Notes: generated from the letters alone by a model not told the origin. 64,000 nt of DNA from Halicephalobus mephisto (GCA_009193035.1 SWDT01000005.1:496001-560000), one strand, 5' to 3'. Shown: positions 46,441 to 57,621, counted from the first letter of the stretch. A program made the numbers and translations.

Positions 46441-47305
46441 ATACTGTTTTAAAAATCATAAAAATATTTACAAAATTATCTCAAAACGAAATTTAAAAAA
46501 AACAATAATAATTTAAATTTAATTTCGAAATAAATAATTTAATTTAAAAAATCATAAAAATATTTACAAAATTGTCTCAAAACGAAATTTTAAAAAATAA
46601 TTTAAATTTAATTTCGAAATAAATAATTTTATTAAAAAAATCATAAAAATATTTACAAAATTGTCTCAAAACGAAATTTTAAAAAAACAATAATAATTTA
46701 AATTTAATTTCGAAATAAATAATTTTATTAAAAATCATAAAAATTGTTTTAAAACAGAATTTAAAAAAAAATAATTCAAATTTAATTTCGAAATAAATAA
46801 TTTTATTAAAAATCATAAAAATTCTTTCAAAACGAAATTTTAAAAAAATAATTTAAATTTAATTTTGAAATAAATTATTTTATTTTAAAAAACAAAAATT
46901 ACTTAATTTAAATTTTAAATTAATTCGATTATTTTGTGCAATTTTGAAATCAATACTTTTGTTTTAAAAAACAAACTTCTTTACAAATTTGTTCCAAAAC
47001 AAAATTTCTAAAAATTCGAAATAATTAATAATTTAAATTTTTGTTAAAAATAATTTTTTTAAATTTAAAATTTTATTTAAAATAATTTTTCAAATTTAAA
47101 TTTTTATTAAAAATAATTTTTTAAAATTTAAAATTTTTATTTAAAATAATTTTTTTAAATTTTAATTTTTTTAAAAATAATTTTTCAAATTTAAATTTTT
47201 ACTTAAAATAATTTTTTTAAATTTTAATTTTTTTAAAATAATTTTTCAAACTTAAATTTTATTTAAAATAATTTTTTTAAATTTTAATTTTTTTTAAAAA
47301 TAATT
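46440..47305. repeat. Two adjoining AT-rich tandem arrays
   Basis: 46,440-46,870: about five units of 80-95 bp with CTCAAAACGAAATTTAAAAA and TTTAATTTCGAAATAAATAA. 47,030-47,305: units of AAAATAATTTTTTAAATTT of about 50 bp. Confidence 0.85.
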
Positions 47306-47814
47306 TTTAATTAGTACACAGGTTGGTAGACGTCACTGGGGGGCTGTGTAACATCCGCTTGGTCTTGCTTTGCCAGAGGCTGTCAGAAAAGCAACGTTTC
47401 TGCCTCGTGCTAGTTTTATTTATTTTTCTTCTAACCTGCTAGAAAAAAAAATTAAATCAAAGCTTTTTCGAAACCAATTTTGGAATTTTTCAAATGACAA
47501 TTTTGAATTTTTTGATTGATTGGTCTAACGTAGAAATTCATTTTCGTATTCTTTAAAAATTAAAAACTGATTATTTCTTAGCCAAATAAAAATTTTTAAA
47601 ATATTTGTAAAATTGACAAAAATGAATGGCATCGAAGGCCACACGACGATTGCTTTCCTATTTCGTACGAATTATGTAATTTTTTTTCGTTTTTAAATTA
47701 ATTTTTTTTGTAATTAAATTAACTCAATATCTTAGTTAAGAATGAAGAAATTAATTTTTAAAAAATTTCGAAATTAACGCGAGTCAAGGGGAAATGGCCG
47801 CGGGGGAGGATTTG
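47306..47814. other. Unique island plus a diverged repeat
   Basis: 47,310-47,430 is unique (GGTAGACGTCACTGGGGGGC; TTTGCCAGAGGCTGTC). 47,630-47,800 is related to the repeat at 29,427-29,765. No gene seen. Confidence 0.35.
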
Positions 47815-48545
47815 TAAGTAGGGAGTAACTGTTAGTAGGGAGGATTTATTGATAAATAGTAACTATTGTTAGGGAAAATTTGTAAGTAGGGAGTAACTAT
47901 TGGTAGGGAGGATTTATTGATAAAGAGTAACTACTATTAGGGAAAATTTGTAAGTAGGAAGTAACTATTGGTAGGGAGGATTTATTGGTAAATAGTAATT
48001 GTTAGTAAGCAAGATTTATCGATGGAAAGTAACTATTATTAGGGAAGATTTGTCAGTAGGGAAGATTTATTGATAAAAAGTAATTATTATTAGGGAAGAT
48101 TTATCGATGGAAAGTAACTACTATTAGGGAAGATTTATTGATAGAGTAATTGTTAGTAAGGAAGATTTATCGATGGGGGTAACTACCATCGAGAAAGATT
48201 TATCAATAGGAAATATCAGTAGGAAGGATTCATCGGTGGGGAGAATTTGCCGTTGGGGACCATTAATCGATGGAGAGTAACTACCATTGAAAAAAATTTA
48301 TCAATAGGAAGTAAGTGTCATTGGGTAGGATTTCTTGATGGGGATCATTTGCCGTTGGGGACCATTAATCGATAGGGATTATTTGCCGCTGGGGAAAATA
48401 AATATTAATGGAATTATTAATCGATAAGGATCATTTGCCGCTGGATATAAAATTATCCATCAGGACCATTTGCCGTTGGAGAGATAACTATCAATAGGGA
48501 TCACTTATTGATGGGGTCATTTGCCGTCGGGGAGACAAATATGAA
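47815..48545 (+). repeat. Degenerate minisatellite (730 bp)
   Basis: About twenty units of 30-40 bp built on GTAGGGAGGATTTATTGATA and AGTAACTATTATTAGGGAAG. The right third drifts to TTTGCCGTTGGGGACCATTA units. Confidence 0.88.
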
Positions 48546-49308
48546 TGGGGAGTAAATGTCATACAGCCGGCATCGGGTGCAAGTGCACCGAATGTACTGA
48601 TAAATCTGTCTCGCGACCCAGTTTGTCCACTTGTGGGCAGGGCCTTTGAGGAAAGAATGATCAGTTCATTTTATTCATTTTCTGGTGGATAGTCCGATTT
48701 TACTAATGGGAAAATTTTTTCATATTTCTAGAATCTGATAGAAAAATTTTTTCATATTTTTAGAATCTGATAAAAAATTTTAGAATATTCTAAAATATTT
48801 TTGAAAATTTAAATTTTGAGAATTTAGAATTTTTTAGAACCTTCTAAAATATTTTAGAATTTTTTGAAAATTTAAATTTTGAGAATTTTAGAATTTTCTA
48901 GAACTTCATGAAAATTTTAGAAATTGTTCGAAATTCGTGTCGAGAGAATTTCAAATTATTTTTTATTTTTAAAATACCGTAAAAATCTCAATTGACATTC
49001 ATTCACATTTCGCCAAAAATTTAAACTTAGCAATAGTCACATTTCGCCAAAAATCCAAATTTATCAATAGTCACATTTCGCCAAAAATCCAAACTTAGTA
49101 ATAGTCACATTTCGCCAAAAATCCAAACTTATCAATAGTCACATTTCGCCAAGATTTAATTTCTTGAAATTCTCCAAAATCGACCAAAAACCGAAAATCA
49201 AGATTCTAAATTTCGGAAGTTTCTGAAAATTCGTGTCGAGACAATTTTTCTTATTTTTTCTATTTTTACTTTTTTAAAATAGTGACATTTTCGAATTTGT
49301 AGATCAAC
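48546..49308. promoter_or_regulatory. Upstream region of glycerol kinase with a 33-bp tandem repeat
   Basis: 48,546-48,660 is unique, with a small hairpin GGTGCAAGTGCACC. 49,003-49,155 holds five units of TCACATTTCGCCAAAAATCC plus AAACTTATCAATAG (about 33-34 bp). The last 60 bp before ATG contain no clear TATA box. Whether the repeat affects transcription is unknown. Confidence 0.5.
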
Positions 49309-51911
49309 ATGGTTCTCCTCGGCGCCATTGACCAAGGAACTTCGAGCAGCCGATTCCTCGTTTATGAATCTGATTCTGGAGAACTCGTGACGAGTCACCA
49401 AATCGAGGTGAGACAAATATTCCCTCAGGCAGGATGGGTCGAAATGGATCCAAGAGAAATCTTCGATACCGTAATTTCTTGTATCAATAGAGTTGGTGAA
49501 AATCTAAATTCAATGAACATTCCCGTTTCTGAAATCGTCTCCATCGGAATCGCGAATCAAAGAGAAACGACAATCGTCTGGGATAAAGCCACGGGGAAAG
49601 CTCTCTATAACGCGATTGTCTGGCTCGACACCAGGACTGCGGAACTAGCTCAGGAATCCATCGACAGAACTCCTTCAAAGTTAGTTTTTTAATATTCAAT
49701 TAAAATTAAAATTTTCCAAAATCAAAAATTTTCGAAAAATTTCTTGGATTTCCTAGAATACTGTAGAAGGTTCTGGAACTTTTTAAATTCCATGAAAATT
49801 TCTAGAATTTTATGTTTCAAAAATCCAGTAGAAATTCAAAATTTTAGAAATTTCATAAAAATTATCATTTTTGGTTTTTATAAGATTATTCTAGGGACCA
49901 GGACCACTTCAAGACCAAGACCGGCCTCCCCATTCACCCCTACTTCTCTGCCCTGAAGCTCAAGTGGTTGTTGACCAACGTTCCGGGGGTTAAAGACGCC
50001 CTGGATCGAGGGACTCTTTTGTTCGGAACTGTGGATTCTTGGATCATCTGGAAGTTGACAGGGAATCATGTCACAGATGTCACAAATGCCTCGAGGACTC
50101 TTTTACTGGACCTCCATAAGCGGAAATGGTCTTCTGAACTTTGTGAATTCTTCGAGATTCCAGAATCCATCCTCCCGGTCATTAGAAGCTCTGCAGAAGT
50201 CTACGGAATCTTGGATTACGGCCCGATGAAGGGAGTCCCCATTGCCGGTTGTCTCGGGGACCAACAGGCGGCCATGGTGGGCCATAACTGTCTCCAAGTA
50301 GGCGACACCAAGAGCACCTACGGAACGGGGACTTTCATGCTCTGCAACACCGGCACCAAGGCCATCAGAAGCAAAAACGGCCTTCTCACGACTGTAGGGT
50401 TTCAATTCGGACCGAATTCTCCCGTGTGTTATGCGTTGGAAGGTTCTGGGTCCATCGGAGGAAACGTTGTCAGATGGCTGAGGGACAACATGGGATTTAT
50501 CAAAGCCGCTACCGAAATCGAGGAACTGGCTTCTTCTGTTCCTGACACCAACGACGTGTACTTTGTTCCTTGCTTTGCTGGCCTATATACTCCCTACTGG
50601 GATTCCACTGCCAGAGGGACCATCTGTGGACTGACTCAGTGCTCCACCAAAGCCCACATCGCCAGAGCTGCTCTGAAGGCTGTCGCTTTTCAGACTGCTG
50701 AAATGATCAACGCGATCCAGACCGATCTAGAAGGACATGGCTCCATCCATACCCTAAAGGTGAGACTTGCGAATTAAAAATCACCACGAACAGAATACAA
50801 GGTTCCTCGTCAGTCATTTGATGAGATTCCTTCAATTAGAACTTAATTCGGAGTAACGTGTAGCACAATAGGAGTAGGAAAAGAAATAAGGCAATGCATA
50901 TTTCAAAAAAGTAAAAAGTAATTTTAAAAATTCATATATCAACGCGGAATTTCGGGAAAATTAGGTCTGCAAGATCATTTTCTTTACACCAATATATTAA
51001 GAATAAATGGGGGTTATGATGGAAGGGGATTAATTCAATCAAAATACATCAAAAAAATTAAAGAAATTATTAAAAAATCCACATATCGACGCGAAATCTA
51101 GAAAAAATTAGGTTTGTTTAGTCTTTGCGCGAGATTCGACTCGCACCTGGAAAGTGGAGAGATCATTACGGTCTTCAGGGACTTTCGTGGCGAGACGTCA
51201 TTGCCGTCTCCATTCAGGTTGCTTCCTGTTCCTATTCAATTATCACTAATGAATTATTAATTTTTTATTATTAAAGATTTTCGCGGCAAATTTGATTTCA
51301 TTTTCGTCCTACGTTCTTTTTCGTACTGTATTTAACTTGCATCTGGAAAACCTTGTTTGGAACGGCCATCAGAGACTGTCGTTGCGAGAGTGGACTTCGT
51401 TCCTTTTTTACGTTTTTTTACGTTCTTTTTTCCACGAATTTCATTAGCATTGATGAAAATTACTTTTTCATTGTCATTAGGGATTTTCGCGGCGAGAGTT
51501 GACTTTTTTGAAAGGGTTTTTTAAAGTAATTTTTAGTAAATGATTTTTTTAGAAATGCTCGTGATGAAAATGGACTTTGATTTTTCATGTTTTAATTGTT
51601 GAAAATTGTTTTAGACCGATGGCGGAATGACGGCTAACAAACTGTTCAACCAGATGCAGGCGGATGCTCTCGGAAGAACCATCGTCGTTTCGAAGATGGC
51701 CGAGATTTCTGGATGGGGAGCCGCTGTTGCCGCTGGCATCGGGGCTCAAACGATATCTTTGGACAGTTTTGTTGCTTATGCTAATCCTCAAATGGTCACT
51801 TATCAACCAGGAAATTCTGAAGATGAAAGATCCAAAGAAATGTCCCGATGGCAATTGGCGATCGACAGAGCTCGTGGATGGGCAAATTTCGACGTTAATA
51901 GCAAATCTTGA
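49309..51911 (+). CDS. Glycerol kinase
   Basis: FGGY-family kinase making glycerol 3-phosphate from glycerol and ATP; feeds lipid synthesis and gluconeogenesis, cytosolic or mitochondria-associated. Exons 49309-49679, 49895-50759 and 51615-51911 give 510 aa, the expected length. Motifs in order: AIDQGTSSSRFLVYE (phosphate 1), QAGWVEMDP, IGIANQRETTIVWDKATG, HFKTKTGLPIHPYFSALKL, LFGTVDSWIIWKLTG, GDQQAAMVGHNC, STYGTGTFMLCNTG, and TDGGMTANKLFNQMQADAL in exon 3. Splices are AA|GTTAGT, AAAG|GTGAGA, acceptors TATTCTAG and TTTTAG, all in phase. Some residues of the TDGG signature usually read VDGG. The second intron (855 bp) carries repeats. It converges on the K2P channel gene, with 200 bp between stops. 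Confidence 0.95.
51120..51540. repeat. Repeat array in glycerol kinase intron 2
   Basis: Units with GCGAGATTCGACTCGCACCT and GGGACTTTCGTGGCGAGA; reverse-complement relatives of the receptor-intron array at 10,185-10,550. Confidence 0.65.
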
Positions 51912-52112
51912 GAATTTCAAATTTAATCTATTTTCCGGTAACCGGAAAAAATCACTTATTCAGGTTGTTAGGAAAGATTTCATCCATCATATGGGTCTGT
52001 ACAAAATCGATAAATAAGTGCCTTAAGGTTGAATTGATCTCGTCAGATGCTCGATTTGAGTGGATTGATATGGATATCCGTCATCCGACGAGAAGAATCC
52101 ATTTTCGGAAAA

Positions 52113-55100
52113 CTAGACTTGGAACGACTGGTAGTCCCTCTTCAGAAGAGGGGTCTTCTCCGTCATGCTCTCGGTGTACTCGCTGATGGCCTCCATGATG
52201 TTGATCGTTTTCGAGTGTCCGACGTCTGAAAATCGAACATTAATATTTTTATAAAAATCAGAAATTTTCACAAAAGTTAGAAAATTTTAGAATTTAGTGT
52301 AGGATTCTAAAATCCCACGTGAATTAGAGCATTCTAGAATCTAATAGAGGATTTCGAAATCTTTAATATCCTCGTGGAATTTTCTAAAATTTCAAAATTT
52401 AGAAACTTTCTGAGATTTTTCAGATTTTCAAAGATTTAAATAGTTCTTTAAAATTTCGACAATTTCCGAATTTTCCTACTTTCCGAAGATTTCACAACCT
52501 TCCAAATAGAGTTTAAAGTCTCAGAAGCCCTTATTGAATTCTGGAAAATTCCAAATAATCTTATACAGTAGGACTTGGATATCAGATACCCCGGCTATAA
52601 CATATCTCTTGTTATAACATACGCTTTGGCCAGTCCCGGGGGTATCTTATATCCATGTTCGACTGTATATAGAACTAGATATTTTGTAATTATTTTAAAG
52701 AAAAAAAGATAAAATATAATACAGTATAACTTGGATATGAAATATCCTCGTTATAACATATCTCTTGTTATGGCATACGGTCTGAATGAGTAAGTTTAGG
52801 TAGTCTGTCTTCAAAGTTATATCTTCTATGATATATCTTTTTTTATAAAATACACTTTGCCCGGTCCCAAGGGGGTATCTTACATCCAAGTTCGACTGCA
52901 TTACAAAACAACAGAAATTAGTACTATTGTGAAGTTGTCCCGACGTGAATATCAGGGATCTCGAGAACTACAGTAACCTGTGCAGTGATTTCATATGATA
53001 GTTGTTTCGTAATTGTTATTATGAAACTGAAGATGGGCTCCATCACTTGTTATTTAAAATTTTGATAGTTTTCAAAATTTTTGATTGAATTGTGTTTGAA
53101 ATAAAACTCACAACAAGTGTTGAATTCTAATTTATCAGTTTTAACGAAGAGGGCCCTGGATAAAGGAGATCTCTGGCCGTCTTTGAAGCAGGCGTTGGCG
53201 CAGAACATGTAGAACCAATCGTACTTCAACTCGGGGAAGACAACCCTTCTACCGTAGACGACGATCTTCTCCCAATCGGAAAGTCTGGCCGTCGGATTGT
53301 CCGTGAAGTAGACCATGTAATTCTAAAACAATAAATTAATTAAAAATTTCAAAAATTAATTAAAAATTTCAAAAATTAATTTTAAAAAAGTTAATTTTAG
53401 TAAATTTTCCAGTTTTATCACTTTTAAATTTTATTTACTTTTTGTGCAGGAATTTAAAAAGTTATGATTTTTGAATTTAGAGAAAAACAGAAAATCGATT
53501 TTAACAGTAATTTGCCAATTTTTCCATTTTTAAATTTCATTCGCTTTTTGGCGGGAATTCAAAAATATCTAAAAAATTATTTTTTTATAAAAATTATAAA
53601 TCGTAATTTTTAGGATTTTCAGAATTTAAGTAAAAAAAGTTTTAAAAAATAGTGCGAATCAATTTTAACAGTAATTTTCCGTTTTTAAATTTCACTCGCT
53701 TTTTGGCGGGAATTCAAAAATCTCTAAAAAATTATTTTTTATAAAAATTAAAATTTTTTACAAAATTATTTGGACGCAAATTTTGAAAATTTTTAAAATT
53801 TTAGGATTGTAACAAAAGAAGAAGAGCGCGAGTGAGAAAAATGTGAATCGATTTTTGTATCAAATTGCCAAATTTATCGTTTTTGCCGTTTTGGCAATTC
53901 TCACGTTCTTTGTGTAAAAATTCAAAAATTTTCAAAATAGTATCATTATGAAAATTAAAAATCATAACTTTCAGAAAATTATCTTGAGAAGAATTTTAGA
54001 ATTTCTTGAGAAATTTTAGGATTGTGATGGAAGACAGAAAAAAATACACATGAGAACAAAGAGAGTCGATTTCGATGAAATTGCCAGTTTTATCATTTTT
54101 CAATTTCAAAACTGGTAAAAAGAACGGAAATCGAGGGTGCGAGTAAGAACAAAGAGAGTCGATTTCGGTGAAATTGCCAGTTTTATCATTTTTCAATTTC
54201 AAAACTGGTAAAAAGAACGGAAATCGAGGGTGCGAGTAAGAACAAAGAGAGTCGATTTCGGTGAAATTGCCAGTTTTATCATTTTTCAATTTCAAAACTG
54301 GTAAAAAGAATGGAAATCGAGAGTGCGAGTAAGAACAAAGAGAGTCGATTTCGGTGAAATTGCCAGCTTTACCATTTTCCAATTTCAAAACTGGTAAAAA
54401 GAATGGAAATCGAGGGTGCGAGTAAGAACAAAGCGAGTCCACTTTCCCAAAATTATCAGATTTGCCTTTTTCCTACTTTACTCGCCCTTGCGCGGGAATT
54501 CAAAAATTATAAAACATTTTTTTAAATAAAAACTTTTTAAATTTAAAAATCTTACTTTAACTTCATAGGTTCTCTTGTATGGTGGATCCCAGGTGAGCTC
54601 GATGGAGTTGGCACTCAATTTCGTGGCGAGAATATGCTGAGGACTGAGTTGAGGTTCTGTGTACTGGACCAGAAAGACGGGTTTGCTTTCTCCATAGCGA
54701 GAAACGGCGGTAATTTTGAATTCATAAAGAGAACAAGATTCGATGGCCATGATTTCGACAGAATTGCCAGATATTCCTTTTAATTCCCGGATTCGGTTGT
54801 CTTCTTTTGATTTTGAATATTTTAATCTGTACCGTATATTATAAGTGACTTCAGAATCCGTTGAAAAAGCATGAGCCCAGGCAAGTCTGACACTGTAAGC
54901 GGAGGTGCTGACGACTTGGCATTCCCTCGGGGGGTCCGGGGGCATTCTTGCGAACATGAATTTTCCATCCGGAAGAATTCTACTTGCCATTTTTTTCTTT
55001 TTTTTCCTAGATGACCTTTTCCGAGCAAGTTCAGAGTAGTTCCGATGGGCAAAGATCATTCCTTTCGCGAGTTGGGCCAGGAGACCGGCCATGGCGGCGC

Positions 55101-56322
55101 GACGTCTTCTGGCTTTGGCTTCTCGGATGAGATAAAACGGATTATTTGTCTGTAGTTTTCTTCCCAGATAGTGGATTTCCTTCAAGTACATTCTTCCAAC
55201 GACATCCATACACATTGTGGTCAAAGTAACTCCTCCCATGACTACCGTAATTACAGTAAGCATGTTTTCTGGAGCCGGTCGAAAATCGCCAAATCCTACA
55301 GTAAGAATAGCAATGAAAGTGAAATACAGAGATTCCAAATAAGTCCAATCTTCCCATCTGGTGATTAATCCGGCGGCGAAAAATCCATAAACAATTGCGA
55401 ACATGAAAACCACGATCGGCGGAAATCTGATTAATCTGATCCTGTCTAGGATTTCTTGTTCGTCTTCGCTGTCGTTGAACAACCCTTTGGATCCTTCATC
55501 ACTTCCGACGTTTTCTTTATTTCGATTTTTGAATTTTACCCAGACTCCCCAGAGCTTGTAGTGGACGTGGAAAATGATTTCGCTTATAAATTTCGCAATA
55601 TTTGCCACGGTCACGAGGGTCAGTGGAATCCCGATCAAACAATACAGAATCAGAAACAATCTCCCCCAAAAGGTTATGGGACAGACGAATCCGAATCCGA
55701 TCGAGGTCAAAGTCGTCGAAGTGAATATGAAAGCATTTAGGAAATCCCAAGCAGGAGAATCGTCCTCGAAGCCATGTCGGAAGTGTCTATAAGCAGCAAA
55801 TACACTATCCACGTACTGAAAAAAGTTAAATTGATATATGAAAGTCGAATGAAAATTAAAATAAACAAACTTTTCCGAATTTCGAACTGGATTCTTGGTT
55901 GATTTTGTTGATCAGGTCTTCCCTGCTCGTGGAGTGGATGGAATCTTTGTTTTCTTGGATAATATCCCAGACTTGAGTGAAATACTGTTCTGAATCCACC
56001 CGGATTTGATGTAGCTGTCTGTCTTTGGCTTCCTGCATCGGACCGCCCTCCAACTTCTGGAAAACCCAAGCTCCGGCCATCAGATAGATAATCGACGTAA
56101 CTACGAGAATCAAATGAGGCGAAAGAAGCTTTGATTTCACTTGTAATCCGAGTTCCCTGAAAAAAACAAATTAATTTTGAAAAATAAAAAATAATGAAAC
56201 TCTTGGATGTAAGCAGCGGCCCCCGGTCCGTGGTAGACACATTCCGGCTGTTCCAGTTCTATTTTATTTATTTCTTTTACCAGATTTTCCAAAGCTTCAA
56301 GAGTTCTTTTTCGACGACTCAT
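52113..56322 (-). CDS. Two-pore-domain (TWK/K2P) potassium channel with two FN3 domains
   Basis: Plasma-membrane background K+ channel. Exons 56322-56201, 56156-55871, 55815-54556, 53322-53112 and 52225-52113 join in phase to 663 aa. Span M1 is HLILVVTSIIYLMAGAWVF, followed by a cap loop. Pore 1 is TSTTLTSIGFGF, M2 LFLILYCLIGIPLTLVTVAN (the GIPL turn is typical), M3 IVVFMFAIVYGFFAAGLI, pore 2 AILTVGFGDFRP, M4 LTVITVVMGGVTLTTMCMDV. The cytoplasmic tail is basic (REAKARRRRAAMAG; RKRSSRKKKKKM), then at about residues 425-525 and 530-620 two fibronectin-III folds: PPDPPRECQVVSTSAYSVRL with YEFKITAVSRYGES, and ILATKLSANSIELTWDPP with YDWFYMFCANACFKDG. A possible alternative first exon at 56419-56358 is listed separately. 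Signal filter 1 has IGFG rather than IGYG, as seen in some TWK channels. Confidence 0.93.
52566..52665. mobile_element. pogo/Tigger-like MITE, copy C (100 bp, internally deleted)
   Basis: Ends CAGTAGGACTTGGATATCAG and the complement of ATATCCATGTTCGACTG, with TA at both edges. It lacks about 75 bp of the interior present in copies A, B and D. Confidence 0.85.
52722..52898. mobile_element. pogo/Tigger-like MITE, copy D (177 bp)
   Basis: Left CAGTATAACTTGGATATGAA and right CTTACATCCAAGTTCGACTG are inverted. Full-length interior with TAGTCTGTCTTCAAAGTTAT. Confidence 0.87.
53340..53900. repeat. Dispersed repeat copies in K2P intron 3
   Basis: Three copies of the 13.3-13.9 kb family, with CACTCGCTTTTTGGCGGGAA plus TTCAAAAAT. 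Confidence 0.7.
54045..54440. repeat. 93-bp minisatellite in K2P intron 3
   Basis: About 4.3 units of GAGTCGATTTCGGTGAAATT and TCAATTTCAAAACTGGTAAA. Because 93 is divisible by three it keeps a 148-codon frame open on the minus strand, which is not a gene. Confidence 0.92.
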
Positions 56323-56357
56323 TTTTATAAATTATAAAATAAATAATAAAAATTTAC

Positions 56358-56419
56358 CTGAGTTTTTGTTTGTCGAAGCAGTTCCGACATTCGATGCGCC
56401 ATTCTCCGCAAAATTTCAT
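56358..56419 (-). CDS. Possible alternative first coding exon of the K2P gene
   Basis: ATG 56419 reads MKFCGEWRIECRNCFDKQKL and ends at a good donor (CTCAG|GTAAAT). Using the AG at 56319-56318 as acceptor (40-bp intron) restores frame as SRRKRTLEALENL. The acceptor lacks a pyrimidine tract. It would add a Cys-rich cytoplasmic N-terminus (CGEWRIECRNC) to the channel. Confidence 0.4.
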
Positions 56420-56860
56420 TTTTCGTTTAGTATCTCTAATTTCAGTCAAAAATCAACTAAAATAACGAATTTCCACCATCTATTCATTAATCCGCTTAAC
56501 GACGGCATTTTTCGTGGAACAAACAGTGGAAACTGAGCCGAATTCGATCCAGAAAAGAATGAAGTTGTTCTCCAGAGACCAAACTTGGCTTTTCCTCCGG
56601 AAATTTGCTTCTTTAAGTTTTGGCGCCTTCAATAATTCCCCTGAGGCAAATTTTTCGTCGAAAATCTGACAGTTTTTTAAAAATTCAAGAAGAAACTTTC
56701 GAAAGTCGAAATGAGGCTGTTATCGTTCACTTTTGCAACAAAATTTGTATTTTGGAAATTTTTGAATCCAACCGACACAAACAAAATCAAAAATTTCAAA
56801 AATTAATTTATAAATAAAAATGGAAAAAATTCAAATAAAAAAGTCAAAAAATCAAGGAAT
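56420..56860. promoter_or_regulatory. Upstream region of the K2P gene
   Basis: Unique, moderately GC-rich to about 56,760, with no recognised gene. Position suggests promoter sequence. Confidence 0.35.
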
Positions 56861-56864
56861 CTTC

Positions 56865-57260
56865 ACAACGGCAAATCCTGCAGGTTGCATGCAACATTAT
56901 TTTTAATTTTAAAAAGTATAAAGTTTAAGAAAACTTGAATAAAAATTAAAATTTAAAAAATTAAGAGAAATTTTACGAGGAAAGTGCAGTAAATTCTGGA
57001 GGTTGCGCGCAACATTACTTTTGATTTTAGAAGAAATTTGAATAAAAAACAAAAAAATTTTTTTCGGCGAAGTGCCGCAAGTCTTGCAGGTTGTGCGCAA
57101 TATTATCTTTAATTTTTGAATAAATTTTTGTCGGCGAAGTGCCGCAAGTCCTGCAGGTTGCGCGCAACATTACTTTTGATTTTTGAAAAAATTTGAATAA
57201 AAAACAAAAAAATTTTTATCGGCGAAGTGCCGCAAGTTTTGCAGGTTGCGCGCAACATTG
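56865..57260. repeat. Tandem repeat carrying a perfect palindrome
   Basis: Five units, each with GCAGGTTGCGCGCAACATTA or a variant; the last three also begin CGGCGAAGTGCCGCAAG. The 12-mers GTTGCGCGCAAC (57,002; 57,157; 57,245) and GTTGCATGCAAC (56,884) are perfect palindromes. Confidence 0.85.
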
Positions 57261-57438
57261 TATTTTAATACTTTTTAATTTTCTTTGAAAATATTTGTTT
57301 TTTTAAATTTAGTATGTTGTGAATTGTGATTTGTCGATAGTATACTGTAATTATTTATTTTTTATAAAAAATTAATAAAAATATCAGATTTCGTAATTTC
57401 GATCAAGATTTCGTCAGATCCCTTGTCGACCAGTAATT

Positions 57439-57621
57439 ATGCAAGTATTTCTGGAAAAATTGGGACTCAAGCCGAAAGGAGCCGCTTTTTCCCGCAATCG
57501 CCGTAAACTGGCTGCAAAAGGGCTGAGCCGGGTCTCGAGACAATTATTCATGAGCGGACTGTTGAGTGACCAGAGACAATTGGGCAATCTCGGCTTCTCT
57601 TTTTTCTTGTTGACAGTTTAA
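57439..57621 (+). CDS. Small open frame, doubtful
   Basis: A 60-codon ATG frame (MQVFLEKLGLKPKGAAFSRN to FSFFLLTV) in an island of normal composition. It is basic in the middle and has no recognised family, splice partner or poly(A) signal. Regulatory sequence is as likely. Confidence 0.2.
   Translation: MQVFLEKLGLKPKGAAFSRNRRKLAAKGLSRVSRQLFMSGLLSDQRQLGNLGFSFFLLTV

Larger units (their letters stand above)
52245..53111. other. K2P intron 4 with two MITEs
   Basis: An 886-bp intron (52226-53111) holding two pogo-like MITE copies in a row, 56 bp apart. The rest is low-complexity. Confidence 0.7.

Noticed and set aside
53996..54442. 148-codon minus-strand frame with a repeated 31-residue motif
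   Set aside because: It is the translation of a 93-bp intronic minisatellite; 93 is a multiple of three, so the frame stays open by itself.
57439..57621. Short basic protein gene
   Set aside because: A single 60-codon frame without family, splice or conservation evidence; kept only as a doubtful entry.
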